NCBI RefSeq assembly: GCF_001544135.1
Contig: NZ_BCPV01000037.1
Coordinates: forward strand, 1-34,446
Length of the DNA stretch: 34,446 bases
Direction of reading: 5' to 3'
DNA from: Geobacillus zalihae NBRC 101842
GTDB lineage: Bacteria > Bacillota > Bacilli > Bacillales > Anoxybacillaceae
Position numbers and translations under genes: made by a program. This document shows positions 15,623 through 24,186 of the stretch, in pieces (the first letter of the stretch is position 1; each line of letters starts with the position of its first letter). Under the pieces are notes generated by a model. That model saw nothing but the letters and a program-made list of their open reading frames with translations. It was not told where the DNA came from and ran no database searches.

Positions 15623-17079
15623 CGCCATGTTCCTCCTTCGGCCAATACAGGCTCCACAGCAGCAAGGCGCTCATCGCGAACAAGCGCTCCATCTTCAACG
15701 ACCCACCGTCTCGTCGCAAAACGACGGACAATTTGCTCGTCGTGGGTGACCATGATGATCGCCGCCCCTTGCTCACGGTATGATTCAAGCATCGCCAGCA
15801 ACGCGAACGTGTTTTTCGCATCCTGCCCAAATGTCGGCTCATCAAGCAAAAAGAGGCGTTGGCCGGCGACGATCGAAGCAGCCACGCTCAGCCGCCGTTT
15901 TTGCCCGACTGACAGCTGGTACGGGTGCTGGTCTTGCTGCTCAACAAGGTCAAATTCACGCAACAGGCGGGTGATGGTTTCCTCGATTTCCGCTTCCGGC
16001 CGCCCTTCAAGCCGAAGCGAGTAGGCGAGCTCTTCGCGGACGGAATGGGCGACAAATTGCCACTCCGGATTTTGGAAAACAAACGCAATATGGCGGTAGA
16101 TCGGGTGTTGCCGCTTGATGTCGGCGCCTAGCAGCATATACTCTCCGTCCGTGCGGATGAGTTGCATAAGCGCGTGCAGCAACGTGCTTTTACCGGCGCC
16201 GTTTTTTCCGGTGACGGCAATCCATTCGCCGGCGTGCACCGTTGCTTTAGGAACATAGATTTTCGCCTCCCGGCCGCGGAACCCGCGAAAACGGTCGAGG
16301 CGAAGAAGCTCCTCGCCTTGATGGCGAGTTCGCTGCCTTGCCGTCCGGTCATAGTCGTCCCAGACGCCTGGATACCAGATCCCTTCAGCGGCAATGACGT
16401 CTTTATAGTCGGAAAACACCGCCTTCGCCTCGCCGTCGGCGATGATGCGCCCATCGCGGCCGAACAAGACAATGCGATCCACAAAGTCGAGCACATGGTC
16501 AATTTTATGCTCGACGATGATGACCGTTTTGCCGCGGCCCACCTTCTTCACCGTTTGCCATACCGCCTTCGTCCCTTCTTCATCAAGCAGCGCCGTCGGC
16601 TCATCCAAAAACAAGACATCCGGCTCAAGCGCCAGCACCGAAGCGAGCGCCAACCGCTGTTTCATCCCGCCGGAAAGCGTATGAATATCAGTATGCGGAG
16701 CGATCTCCAAACCGACTTGGTTCAGCAGCGCACGGATGCGGACGGGCATCTCGTGGCGCGGCACGCTTCGATTTTCGAGGGCAAAAGCGATTTCCTCGTC
16801 CGCATACGGCATGCAAAATTGCGCATCAGGATCTTGGAAAACATAGCCCCACCGTTCCGGCCGCTTAAGGCGCTCCGCTTTCATCGGCACATCGATCGAG
16901 TGGGGAATGATGCCAGCCATCACTTGCAATAATGTCGACTTGCCGCATCCCGACGGACCAAGGAGGAGCACTTTCTCCCCCTCGGCAATCGAAAGCGACA
17001 AGTCGCGAAACAGCAGCCCGTCGCTCCCGGGAAATTTCAGGCGCAGCCGATCAATCGCAATTGCTTGTTTCATCGCCAT
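15619..17079 (-). CDS. ykoD: Energy-coupling factor ATPase, double-domain, YkoD type (486 aa)
   Basis: Two ABC ATPase domains in one chain. Domain 1: Walker [10 protein letters not shown] near residue 41, YVFQDPDAQFCMPYADEEIAF, signature LSGGMKQRLALASVLAL, Walker B DVLFLDEPTALLD, switch VEHKIDHV. Domain 2: Walker A GKNGAGKST near 294, FVFQNPEWQFVAHSVREEL, signature LSVGQKRRLSVAASIV, Walker B LFLLDEPTFGQD, switch VTHDEQIV. The signature of the second domain has Val for Gly, as often seen in fused ECF ATPases. Start ATG at 17079, 6 bases after AAGG, which overlaps the ykoE stop; a longer reading to 17244 lies inside ykoE and is rejected. Powers uptake through YkoC and YkoE. Confidence 0.92.
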   Translation of the reverse strand: MAMKQAIAIDRLRLKFPGSDGLLFRDLSLSIAEGEKVLLLGPSGCGKSTLLQVMAGIIPHSIDVPMKAERLKRPERWGYVFQDPDAQFCMPYADEEIAFALENRSVPRHEMPVRIRALLNQVGLEIAPHTDIHTLSGGMKQRLALASVLALEPDVLFLDEPTALLDEEGTKAVWQTVKKVGRGKTVIIVEHKIDHVLDFVDRIVLFGRDGRIIADGEAKAVFSDYKDVIAAEGIWYPGVWDDYDRTARQRTRHQGEELLRLDRFRGFRGREAKIYVPKATVHAGEWIAVTGKNGAGKSTLLHALMQLIRTDGEYMLLGADIKRQHPIYRHIAFVFQNPEWQFVAHSVREELAYSLRLEGRPEAEIEETITRLLREFDLVEQQDQHPYQLSVGQKRRLSVAASIVAGQRLFLLDEPTFGQDAKNTFALLAMLESYREQGAAIIMVTHDEQIVRRFATRRWVVEDGALVRDERLAAVEPVLAEGGTWR

Positions 17080-17087
17080 TCGCCGCC

Positions 17088-17678
17088 TTACCGGTTCAAT
17101 GCATCGTAATCGTCTTTCGAGGCCGGCCGCCACATTTGCGTCACTCCGGTTTTTTCGAGCGCTTTCGCCAATGAAACAGCAAGCACGCCGGAGATGAGGA
17201 TGGCGCCGATAAAACGCGCCAGCAAAAAGAGCGCCATATTCCATGGGGCGAGCGCCTCAATATAGCCTTTGTAAAAGTCCATGATGAGCGAGCCAATCGT
17301 CGCCCCGACCGCGCCGAGCGATACAACGAACACATCAAAGCGCCGATAGCGGAAGGCGGCAAAGACGAGCTCGGCAAACAGCCCTTGAACGACCCCGTAA
17401 ATGAGCACTTCAAGCCCCCATTGCGATCCCATGATCAGCTCGCCGGACGAAGCCGCAATCTCCGCGAGCAACGCCACCCCTGGCTTGCGAATGAGCAAAT
17501 AAGCGAGCGAGGAGGCGATAAACCACATGCCGTAAATGAGTTGATCGAGATGAAACCCTACTGCTCCCACCGCGCTATATAGCGGGGCCCATAATTTGTA
17601 AATAATGCCAAACACAATCGCAATGACGATCGTCGTTAAAATATCCGCCAATTTTAACCCTTTTGTCTTCACTTCCAT
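17088..17678 (-). CDS. ykoE: ECF transporter substrate-binding membrane protein, YkoE type (196 aa)
   Basis: S-component-like membrane protein of a thiamine-precursor importer. It starts MEVKTKGLKLADILTTIVIA at ATG 17678, 7 bases after AAGGAGGAG; a start at 17705 overlaps tenA and is less likely. About five or six hydrophobic segments are visible, with the family motifs GAVGFHLDQLIYGMWFIASS, GELIMGSQWGLEVLIYGVVQG and ELVFAAFRYRRFDV. The C-terminus is polar. The family is known from the Bacillus ykoFEDC operon under TPP control. The periplasmic-side partner YkoF is not in this window. Confidence 0.92.
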   Translation of the reverse strand: MEVKTKGLKLADILTTIVIAIVFGIIYKLWAPLYSAVGAVGFHLDQLIYGMWFIASSLAYLLIRKPGVALLAEIAASSGELIMGSQWGLEVLIYGVVQGLFAELVFAAFRYRRFDVFVVSLGAVGATIGSLIMDFYKGYIEALAPWNMALFLLARFIGAILISGVLAVSLAKALEKTGVTQMWRPASKDDYDALNR

Positions 17679-17701
17679 CCTGTTCTCCTCCTTGTCTTGC
17701 G

Positions 17702-18385
17702 TCAACGGCTCGCCGCCAATTCAGCCGACGGCCACTGCTCAAGCCGATACGCCATCTCCCAAAACTCGTACTCATATTCGCTGCTGATGAGGAAATGCCG
17801 CTTCATCCGATGGCGATCCTCTTCGGTGACCTCGTCAGCGATGTCGTCAAGCCGCGCGATTTGCTCTTCCACAAGCGAGCGGAACCAGTCCGAACTGTAG
17901 GTGCCGATCCATTTTTCATAAATCGGATCATTCGGGCGGCACATTTTCAAGCGCTCGCCAATTTCGTAATACAGCCAGTAGCACGGCAAAATGGCGGCGA
18001 TAACATCACCGAGATGCCCTTCGTACGCCGCGCGGTACATGTGCGACGTATAGGCGTACGCCGTCGGCGCCGGAATGAACGCCGCCCTTTCCTCTTCCGT
18101 AATGCCCAAGAGCTCGGCGAACGTTTCATGCAGCGACAGCTCGGCTTCGCACGTGCTTTGTGCATGGTGCGCCAACCGGGCTGTCGTCGCCAAATCCGGC
18201 GATTTCGCCGCCCCGATCGCCTGCACGCGGGCAAAATGGCGCAAATAATAGGCATCTTGCATCACGTAATAGCGAAACTTCTCGCGCGCAAGCGTCCCTT
18301 GGCCAAGCTCCTGAACAAACGGATGGCGGAAACTCGCCTGCCAGATCGGATCGGCCGCTTGACGCAATTGTTTGGCAAATGACAT
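17702..18385 (-). CDS. tenA: Aminopyrimidine aminohydrolase / thiaminase II TenA (227 aa)
   Basis: Hydrolyses 4-amino-5-aminomethyl-2-methylpyrimidine from degraded thiamine to hydroxymethylpyrimidine, a salvage reaction. Motifs: FAKQLRQAADPIWQASFRHP at the N-terminus, the LAREKFRYYVMQDAYYLRHFA region with active-site Asp and Tyr, and further on the catalytic Cys (STCEAELSLHE), the IAAILPCYWLYYEIG block with its Tyr residues, and a Glu-containing C-terminal motif (EYEFWEMAYRLEQWP). Start ATG at 18385, 6 bases after AAGGGGGAAAA. It is the first gene after the TPP riboswitch. TenA and TenI therefore flank the importer genes. Confidence 0.95.
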   Translation of the reverse strand: MSFAKQLRQAADPIWQASFRHPFVQELGQGTLAREKFRYYVMQDAYYLRHFARVQAIGAAKSPDLATTARLAHHAQSTCEAELSLHETFAELLGITEEERAAFIPAPTAYAYTSHMYRAAYEGHLGDVIAAILPCYWLYYEIGERLKMCRPNDPIYEKWIGTYSSDWFRSLVEEQIARLDDIADEVTEEDRHRMKRHFLISSEYEYEFWEMAYRLEQWPSAELAASR

Positions 18386-18402
18386 TCGTTTTCCCCCTTT
18401 TT

Positions 18403-18454
18403 GGCAAAATAAAAACGCCGCTTCCTTTGCCGATTGGCGTAAAGAAAGCGGCGT
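18403..18454 (-). terminator. Riboswitch-controlled intrinsic terminator ahead of tenA
   Basis: Minus strand: ACGCCGCTTTCTTT pairs with AAAGGAAGCGGCGT (14 bp, one G-U), loop of 12, then TTTTATTTT. It lies between the TPP aptamer and the tenA ribosome site, the usual place for termination control. Confidence 0.9.
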
Positions 18455-18507
18455 GGGCATGCGACGTTGGCAAGGCAAAGCCTAGCCTTGCTGTGCTGCT
18501 CCTCCAC

Positions 18508-18593
<86 letters not shown>

Positions 18594-18628
18594 GATGATG
18601 GTGCAATTTTCAGTTTTCTTTACACTTA

Positions 18629-18656
18629 ATCATACCATGGCACGAACGATTGTCAA
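18629..18656 (-). promoter_or_regulatory. Sigma-A promoter of the thiamine operon
   Basis: Minus strand TTGACA (18651-18656), 16-base spacer, TATGAT (18629-18634) with TGG before it. Transcription would start about 30 bases before the TPP aptamer. Confidence 0.8.
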
Positions 18657-18673
18657 TCTTTTTTTCTCCGACG

Positions 18674-18702
18674 TTGCGCTATGCGTTGCAATCCGCTATG
18701 AT
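18674..18702 (+). promoter_or_regulatory. Sigma-A promoter of the rRNA methyltransferase gene
   Basis: TTGCGC, 17-base spacer, TATGAT, about 40 bases before the ATG at 18742. It lies back to back with the thiamine operon promoter; the two -35 boxes are only about 17 bases apart. Confidence 0.65.
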
Positions 18703-18741
18703 GGAAACGCAGCAATTGACGACGGAATGGGAGTGGAAACG

Positions 18742-19926
18742 ATGGCGAAGGTCATCCTGAAAAGAGAACGGAAAAAACGGCTTGAGCAAGGGCATCCATG
18801 GATTTTTCGAAGTGAAGTCGACCGCATCGAAGGCGATGCGACGCCGGGCGACTTCGTTGACGTTTACAATCATCAAGGTTATTGGCTGGCGAAAGGATAT
18901 ATCAACCCCGCTTCGCAAATCATCGTCCGCGTCTTGACGCAAAACCGAAACGATGAACTCGATGAGCGCTTTTTCATCGACCGCATCCGTCAGGCGTGGG
19001 CGTACCGTGAACGGATGATTCCCGGCGTTCGCTCCTGCCGCGCCGTCTATGGCGAAGCCGACTTTTTGCCCGGATTGATCGTCGACAAATATGAAGATGT
19101 GCTTGTTGTGCAAATTTTGGCGCTCGGCATGGAAAGGCGGAAAGACTGGATTTTGCGCGGCTTGCTTGACGTGTTTGCCCCAAGGGCCATTTATTTGCGC
19201 AACGATGTGTCCGTCCGCGAGCTTGAAGGCCTCAAACAAGAAAAAGGCTTTTGGTACGGAGAAGCGGAAACGGAAATCGAAATCGAGGAAAACGGCGTGA
19301 AATACATCGTCGATATTGAAAACGGACAAAAAACCGGCTTTTTCTTCGACCAACGGCAAAACCGCGCCGCTCTTCGTCCGCTCATCGGCCCGGAGACGAC
19401 CGTGCTCGACTGCTTCACCCATACCGGCTCGTTTATGCTAAACGCTTGTCTGTATGGGGCAAAACATGCTACTGCCGTCGATATTTCTGAACATGCCATC
19501 GAAACGGCGAAACGGAACGCCGCGTTAAACGGATTCACGAACGTTGAATTTGTCGTCGCCAACGCTTTCGACTATTTGCGCGAGTCGGTGCGCGCCGGCA
19601 AACAGTGGGATGTTGTCATCATCGACCCGCCGGCGTTCGCGAAATCGGCCCATGCCGTCCCGAAGGCGCTGCGCGGCTATAAAGACATTAACTTAAACGG
19701 ATTGAAGCTTGTCAAAGACGGCGGCTTTTTCGTCACATCAAGCTGCTCGTACCACGTCCGCCCGCACCTATTTCAAGAGATGATCGCTGATGCCGCATTT
19801 GACGCGAAAAAAGTGCTGCGCCAAGTATATTGGAACGGCGCCGGCTACGACCACCCGAAACTCCTTGCCGCGGAAGAAGGCGACTACTTAAAATTCGCCA
19901 TTTACGAAGTGCATTCCCGGCGGTGA
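18742..19926 (+). CDS. Class I SAM-dependent rRNA methyltransferase, RlmI-like (394 aa)
   Basis: N-terminal PUA domain (VILKRERKKRLEQGHPWIFRSEV, GDFVDVYNHQGYWLAKGYIN) followed by a Rossmann methyltransferase domain. Motifs: GFFFDQRQNRAAL near 208, the SAM site VLDCFTHTGSFMLNACLYGA near 228, AVDISEHAIETAKRNA near 253, VIIDPPAFAKS near 300 and FFVTSSCSYHV near 337. The family includes RlmI (YccW) of E. coli, which makes m5C1962 in 23S rRNA; the DPPA and SCS motifs support an m5C reaction. Start ATG at 18742 after GGGAGTGG. A longer reading from 18595 lies over the riboswitch and promoter and is rejected. Confidence 0.9.
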   Translation: MAKVILKRERKKRLEQGHPWIFRSEVDRIEGDATPGDFVDVYNHQGYWLAKGYINPASQIIVRVLTQNRNDELDERFFIDRIRQAWAYRERMIPGVRSCRAVYGEADFLPGLIVDKYEDVLVVQILALGMERRKDWILRGLLDVFAPRAIYLRNDVSVRELEGLKQEKGFWYGEAETEIEIEENGVKYIVDIENGQKTGFFFDQRQNRAALRPLIGPETTVLDCFTHTGSFMLNACLYGAKHATAVDISEHAIETAKRNAALNGFTNVEFVVANAFDYLRESVRAGKQWDVVIIDPPAFAKSAHAVPKALRGYKDINLNGLKLVKDGGFFVTSSCSYHVRPHLFQEMIADAAFDAKKVLRQVYWNGAGYDHPKLLAAEEGDYLKFAIYEVHSRR

Positions 19927-19967
19927 CGAGCCGCTCTCAAAGGCCGTTTCGATGCGCCGCTGGGCAG

Positions 19968-20003
19968 AAAAAACGCCTAGGGGTTATCCCTAAGCGTTTT
20001 TTC
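19968..20003. terminator. Bidirectional terminator between the methyltransferase and MFS genes
   Basis: AAAAAACGCCTAGGG pairs with CCCTAAGCGTTTTTT (one mismatch; loop GTTAT), U-tracts on both strands. It includes the MFS stop codon. Confidence 0.9.
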
Positions 20004-21195
20004 GTTCCCTGGGGCGAAGCGATTGTTCTTTATGCAAGACCGACAGATAGACAAGCATCGAAAGGAGCACCGAACCGCTAGCAGCTAAATAAATGCTCGG
20101 ATAGCCGAACCAATGGCTGATTTGGCCAAACACCATCGCCCCGACGCCGACCCCTAAATCAAAAAACGAGAAAAATGTCGCGTTCGCCATTCCCTTGCGG
20201 TGGGCAGGCGCCCGCTCGACGGACCACGCCTGCAGCCCCGGTTGCACCATGCCAAAGCCGAAACCGTACAGCACCGCCGCCAAAAGCAACGCCCATTCTC
20301 CCGGCAGCCAAGCGAGAAGAAGCATCGCCAGCAAAATAAGCCCCGCACCAGGGAGAAAGACGGCTCGATGCCCTTTTCGGTCATACAACTGGCCAGCGAA
20401 CGTTCGCGTCACCATCAAGGCCAGCGCGTAAAGCAAAAAGTACAGCTGCAGGCCGCCGATCTGTTTTTGCGCCGTATATAGAGGCAAGAATGAGGCGATG
20501 CCGCCGAACGTCACCGTCAAGAAAAACAACAGCAACGACGGGGTCAAAGCGCTTTTTTCATACAAATCCCATCTGTTCGCCCCTTTGCCATGCACGGCTT
20601 CCGCTTTTTTATACGTGATCGCGGCGGCAAACAGCACCGAAGTGACTCCAAGCGCCGCACAAATGGCAAACAGATGGCTAAACGGAATCATAGCGGCAAG
20701 CACAAGTCCAAGCGACGGACCAAACGCCAAGGCGATATTCCCCGACAGCCCGTAATAGCCCATTCCTTCCCCGCGGCGGCTCGCTGGAATGATGTCCGTC
20801 GCCACCGTTCCGGAAGCGGTTGTCGAAAGCCCCCAGCCAATTCCTTGGACGACCCGCATCAAAAAGAGAAGGAAAATGCTTGAGATCAAGCTGTAGGAAC
20901 CGACAGAAATGACAAAAATGAGAAGCCCCAATAAAAACACAAACCGGCGCCCTTTCGTCTCAAGCGCATGGCCGGCGAACGGACGGACGATGAGCGCCGA
21001 AAACGTAAACACACCGACGACAACGCCAATCAGCTGATCGTTGCCGCCCAAATGCTCGACAAACAGCGGAAGGGTCGGCAGCGTCATTTGAAACCCAAGA
21101 AACACAAAAAAATTGGCCAAACAAATCAAAACAAAATCTTTCGTCCATATTTTTTCTTTTTGTTCTGCCATAAGCGGCTGCTGCTCCGCTCCCAT
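19990..21195 (-). CDS. Major facilitator superfamily transporter (401 aa)
   Basis: Twelve-helix transporter by length and hydrophobic pattern. The first loop has the MFS signature region (VVVGVFTFSALIVRPFAGHALETKGRR) and the corresponding position in the second half reads MVTRTFAGQLYDRKGHR. N-terminus: MGAEQQPLMAEQKEKIW, then FVLICLANFFVFLGFQM. It resembles drug or sugar efflux proteins of the YfkF/YwoG type, but the substrate cannot be told. Start ATG at 21195, 6 bases after AAGGGGG, with a TGTTATACT extended -10 at 21244-21252. It ends within a bidirectional terminator facing the methyltransferase gene. Confidence 0.88.
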   Translation of the reverse strand: MGAEQQPLMAEQKEKIWTKDFVLICLANFFVFLGFQMTLPTLPLFVEHLGGNDQLIGVVVGVFTFSALIVRPFAGHALETKGRRFVFLLGLLIFVISVGSYSLISSIFLLFLMRVVQGIGWGLSTTASGTVATDIIPASRRGEGMGYYGLSGNIALAFGPSLGLVLAAMIPFSHLFAICAALGVTSVLFAAAITYKKAEAVHGKGANRWDLYEKSALTPSLLLFFLTVTFGGIASFLPLYTAQKQIGGLQLYFLLYALALMVTRTFAGQLYDRKGHRAVFLPGAGLILLAMLLLAWLPGEWALLLAAVLYGFGFGMVQPGLQAWSVERAPAHRKGMANATFFSFFDLGVGVGAMVFGQISHWFGYPSIYLAASGSVLLSMLVYLSVLHKEQSLRPRERKNA

Positions 21196-21243
21196 ACCGA
21201 TCCCCCTTGCGAACGATGTATTTCGTGTCCCTTAATATTTGTT

Positions 21244-21252
21244 AGTATAACA
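21244..21252 (-). promoter_or_regulatory. Extended -10 promoter of the MFS gene
   Basis: Minus strand TGTTATACT, with TTAAAC 18 bases before TATACT as a weak -35. About 50 bases before the start. Confidence 0.55.
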
Positions 21253-21369
21253 TAATCCTATGCCGCCGTTTAAGCAAAATGTGATTTCACCGTTCTCCCG
21301 GCAAGATGACGACAAAAAAGCCCCGCCCAGCCGGCGGTTCCCGGGTGTTGTTTGCGCAGCACCATCCTT

Positions 21370-21778
21370 CTATGATGCGTCAACTACCCCCACTTCGCGA
21401 ACGCTTGAAGTGAGGGCTTGCAACTCCCCAGAAGTGCAAACGGACTTCGTCCTCCTTCCTTGACTTGGGGTTGCATCAGGGGCAGGTTGACAACTGCCCA
21501 ACCACGCAGGTCATGCCTGCATCGTTACCGATTCTCTCGGTGTGTCTGTTGGCAGTACTTGGCTTCCACACACAACAGACGGACCTACGATCGATGTTTG
21601 ACGGTTGCAACGTTTCCTGCAACCAACTCCATACATCGAGCAGCCGTTATGGGAGTGCCTTTATTGAACGGTTTTCTCCACGCCTTTATTCTATCATACA
21701 CAAAAGAAAGGGGGAACGCGCATTCCTCTCCCACTTACTCCCTTTGGTCGTTGAAGTGGGAGTCTCCTGCGCGAAATA
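21370..21778 (-). mobile_element. ORF-less IS200/IS605-type element (PATE-like; omegaRNA-type right end)
   Basis: Read on the minus strand, the left end has the hairpin CTCCCACTT/AAGTGGGAG (21754-21762 and 21728-21736), and the right end has CCCTCACTTC/GAAGTGGGGG (21378-21418) followed by GTAGTTGAC. The two end hairpins share the core CCCACTTC, which is how IS200/IS605 ends look to their TnpA. No TnpA or TnpB frame remains in about 410 bases; the interior instead folds into many hairpins (see the ncRNA entry). It lies between the MFS promoter and the 3' end of bstA. The exact boundaries are uncertain by about 20 bases; a TTCAT motif outside the left end (21781-21785) could be the target motif. 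Identity with known IS families is inferred from end structure. Confidence 0.65.
21374..21520 (-). ncRNA. omegaRNA-like scaffold at the right end of the IS605-type element
   Basis: Minus-strand RNA from the right third of the element contains GGGCAG/CTGCCC, GGACGAAGTCC, TTGCA..TTGCAA and finally the end hairpin CCCTCACTTCAAGCG/CGAAGTGGGGG with GTAGTTGAC. TnpB guide RNAs end just this way, and the guide would be the flank GCATCATAGAAGGATGG. No TnpB is encoded here, so it could only act with a TnpB from elsewhere. The 5' end shown is arbitrary. Confidence 0.4.
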
Positions 21779-21814
21779 GGATGAAGAAAAAAGCCGCCGA
21801 ACAATCGGCAGCCT

Positions 21815-22351
21815 TTACCATCCTTTTCGTTTGCGCAACGACACAATTTGTGCGGTATGATGTTTCCCATGCCATGCATACAACGCGGTCAATACATACA
21901 GCGGCATCTCCCCCGCTGCCCCTTCCGGCCGAATGGTTCGGTGAAAATCCACCTCCGTCATCGATTCAAGCAACACCGTCCAGCGCGCATGCAGCCCGTC
22001 AAGCAGTAAAAGCGACGATTCAATCGACAATGTACGGGCATCAGCTGTTTTCGCCCATTCACTTTCCGCAAACGGCTTCACCGTTGGGCCGTCTTCCGTC
22101 ACTCCCCATTTCGTGCGCAAAAACGCATTCATGCTTGCATCAGCCAAATGATGGACGACTTGGGCCACCGTCCAGCCGCCGTCGCGATACGGCGTGTTCA
22201 GCTGCTCATCGTTCAAGCCGGAAACAGCGGTTCTTAAGTCGTTCGGCAGTCCGCGGATGGCAGCAATCCACTTTTGCACCTCCTCAGCCTCAAAACGCTC
22301 CGGCTCTTGAAACGTTCCGATCGGGTAGCGAATCGGATCGACCGTCGCCAT
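21815..22351 (-). CDS. bstA: Bacillithiol transferase BstA-like DinB protein (178 aa)
   Basis: DinB-like four-helix metal-dependent transferase; B. subtilis BstA (YfiT) joins bacillithiol to electrophiles. The alignment by eye is close: [11 protein letters not shown] near the start, [30 protein letters not shown] near 58-87, [15 protein letters not shown] near 124 and [27 protein letters not shown] at the end, with the metal His in HHLAD and HGKHH. Start ATG at 22351, 9 bases after AGGGAG. An upstream ATG at 22360 is too close to that site. It lies just after the alpha-glucosidase stop region on the same strand but with its own ribosome site. Confidence 0.9.
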   Translation of the reverse strand: MATVDPIRYPIGTFQEPERFEAEEVQKWIAAIRGLPNDLRTAVSGLNDEQLNTPYRDGGWTVAQVVHHLADASMNAFLRTKWGVTEDGPTVKPFAESEWAKTADARTLSIESSLLLLDGLHARWTVLLESMTEVDFHRTIRPEGAAGEMPLYVLTALYAWHGKHHTAQIVSLRKRKGW

Positions 22352-22406
22352 GTTGATCATCTCCCTTCCGTATTCATTCATTCCACACAGAAAGGCAAAT
22401 TCCTTC

Positions 22407-24074
22407 TTATTCTTTCCAGATGTATACGCGCGCCTCGTACGGCTTCAGCTTAAAACGCGTCGCATTTTTATGCGGACGGACCGGGTAGTTCGAGAGCGCC
22501 AAATCGCTTGACTGAAGGCGAAAGCCGTCATAGCGGTAAAGTGAAGGACGATCAGATACGTTGACCATGATAAGCGCCCGATCGCGGCCAAGCGTTCTTG
22601 TGTACGCGTAAATGGATGGGTGGTTTTCCAAAAGCAGATCGTACGTTCCGTAAACAAACAGCTCGTTCGCTTTCCGAAGCTGAATCATTTGTCGATAAAA
22701 CGACCATACCGAGTTCGGGTCGCGCCGCTCGGCCTCGACATTGATCGTACGATAGTTTTCGTTCACCTTGATCCATGGCGTACCTGTCGTGAATCCAGCG
22801 TTTGGGGCACCAGACCATTGCATCGGGGTGCGCGAGTTGTCGCGCCCGGTTTGCCAAATGATCTTCATCACTTCCTCATGCGTCCGGCCGTTCGCCCGTT
22901 CGAGTTCATACAGACGCAAGGCAGCGACATCGCGGTAGTCGCGAATGTCGGAAAATTGCACGTTCGTCATCCCGATCTCTTGCCCTTGGTAAATGAACGG
23001 CGTCCCTTGCATGAAAAAGTAGAGCGCGCCAAGCGCCTTCGCGCTCTCCGCCCAATACTCGCCGTCATTTCCCCATGTCGACACTGATCGAGGCAAGTCG
23101 TGGTTTTCCAAAAAGAGCGCGTTCCACCCACGGTTTTCCAATCCTTTTTGCCATTTCGTCAACGTCCGCTTCAACCGGCGGACATCGATCGAACCATCGG
23201 CTTTCCTTTTCCAAAGCCCTAAATGCTCAAACTGAAAAATCATATGAAACACGCCGTTTTCTTCCCCGACCCATTGTTCGGCCTCATCAACCGTTACTCC
23301 GTTCGCCTCGCCGACCGTCATAATGTCATATCGTGCAAACGTTTGCTCTTTCAACTCTCGCAAATACTCCATAATCCCTGGCTGGTTCATGTGCGCAGCA
23401 AATGACGGCACGTACTTCAGCCCCTTCGGATTTGGCAAATCGGGAAGACCCGGCTTTTTCTTAATGTGGGAAATCGCGTCGATGCGAAAGCCGTCGATGC
23501 CTTTATCCAGCCACCAGTTGATCATGTCATACAGCGCTTCGCGCACCTCTCTGTTTTCCCAGTTCAAATCGGGCTGTTTCACATCGAAAAGATGTAAATA
23601 GTACTGCCCCGTCCGCTCGTCATACTGCCATGCCGAGCCGCCGAAAATGCTTTCCCAGTTGTTCGGTTCGCGCCCGTCTTTGCCGTCGCGCCAAATGTAC
23701 CAGTCGCGCTTCGGATTGTCTCGCGATGACCGCGATTCGATAAACCACGGATGCTCATCACTCGTATGATTGATGACCAAATCCAAAATGACTTTCAACC
23801 CGCGCCGATGGGCTTGGGCAAGCAATTCATCGAAGTCATCCATCGTTCCAAACTCATCCATAATGGCATAATAATCGCTGATGTCATATCCGTTATCGGC
23901 GTTCGGCGACCGGTAAATCGGACAAATCCAAATGATGTCGACTCCAAGCTCCACCAAATAATCCAGCTTTTCGATGATGCCGCGAAGATCACCGATGCCG
24001 TCGCCGTTGGCATCCATAAAGCTGCGCGGATAAATTTGATAGGCGACGCCCTCTTTCCACCATGTTTTTTTCAA
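22407..24074 (-). CDS. Alpha-glucosidase / oligo-1,6-glucosidase, GH13 (555 aa)
   Basis: Cytoplasmic GH13 enzyme that cuts glucose from the non-reducing end of short alpha-gluco-oligosaccharides. There is no signal peptide. Motifs: [20 protein letters not shown] near 45-64, region [12 protein letters not shown] near 98, region [12 protein letters not shown] with the nucleophile Asp199, region [11 protein letters not shown] with the acid Glu256, and region [11 protein letters not shown] with Asp326. The numbering and sequence are those of the 555-residue Geobacillus enzyme whose structure is known. Start is TTG at 24074, 5 bases after GGGGGAGG, giving the N-terminus [19 protein letters not shown]; a longer ATG reading from 24113 has no ribosome site. 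Candidate promoter and cre site upstream. Confidence 0.96.
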   Translation of the reverse strand: MKKTWWKEGVAYQIYPRSFMDANGDGIGDLRGIIEKLDYLVELGVDIIWICPIYRSPNADNGYDISDYYAIMDEFGTMDDFDELLAQAHRRGLKVILDLVINHTSDEHPWFIESRSSRDNPKRDWYIWRDGKDGREPNNWESIFGGSAWQYDERTGQYYLHLFDVKQPDLNWENREVREALYDMINWWLDKGIDGFRIDAISHIKKKPGLPDLPNPKGLKYVPSFAAHMNQPGIMEYLRELKEQTFARYDIMTVGEANGVTVDEAEQWVGEENGVFHMIFQFEHLGLWKRKADGSIDVRRLKRTLTKWQKGLENRGWNALFLENHDLPRSVSTWGNDGEYWAESAKALGALYFFMQGTPFIYQGQEIGMTNVQFSDIRDYRDVAALRLYELERANGRTHEEVMKIIWQTGRDNSRTPMQWSGAPNAGFTTGTPWIKVNENYRTINVEAERRDPNSVWSFYRQMIQLRKANELFVYGTYDLLLENHPSIYAYTRTLGRDRALIMVNVSDRPSLYRYDGFRLQSSDLALSNYPVRPHKNATRFKLKPYEARVYIWKE

Positions 24075-24091
24075 GGCTGCCTCCCCCTTTG

Positions 24092-24105
24092 TGCACACGT
24101 TTTCA
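24092..24105 (-). promoter_or_regulatory. Candidate CcpA-binding cre site of the alpha-glucosidase gene
   Basis: Minus strand TGAAAACGTGTGCA; 12 of 14 positions agree with TGWNANCGNTNWCA (mismatches at T10 and W12). It covers the predicted transcript start, where CcpA would block transcription. Match quality is modest. Confidence 0.45.
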
Positions 24106-24111
24106 CTATCC

Positions 24112-24140
24112 ACTGTACACTACATGACGGCAATATACAA
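24112..24140 (-). promoter_or_regulatory. Candidate sigma-A promoter of the alpha-glucosidase gene
   Basis: Minus strand TTGTAT, 17-base spacer, TACAGT. The -10 is weak, consistent with a regulated gene. Confidence 0.5.
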
Positions 24141-24186
24141 CTCTCTTTTTCAAGACTAGCGAAAAAATGATTGATGAATATTTTTA

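Noticed and set aside
21418-22356. Plus-strand 312-codon frame covering the IS605-type element and the opposite strand of bstA
   Set aside because: It crosses unrelated units and is Ser/Pro/Arg-rich; the bstA frame on the minus strand has clear family motifs.
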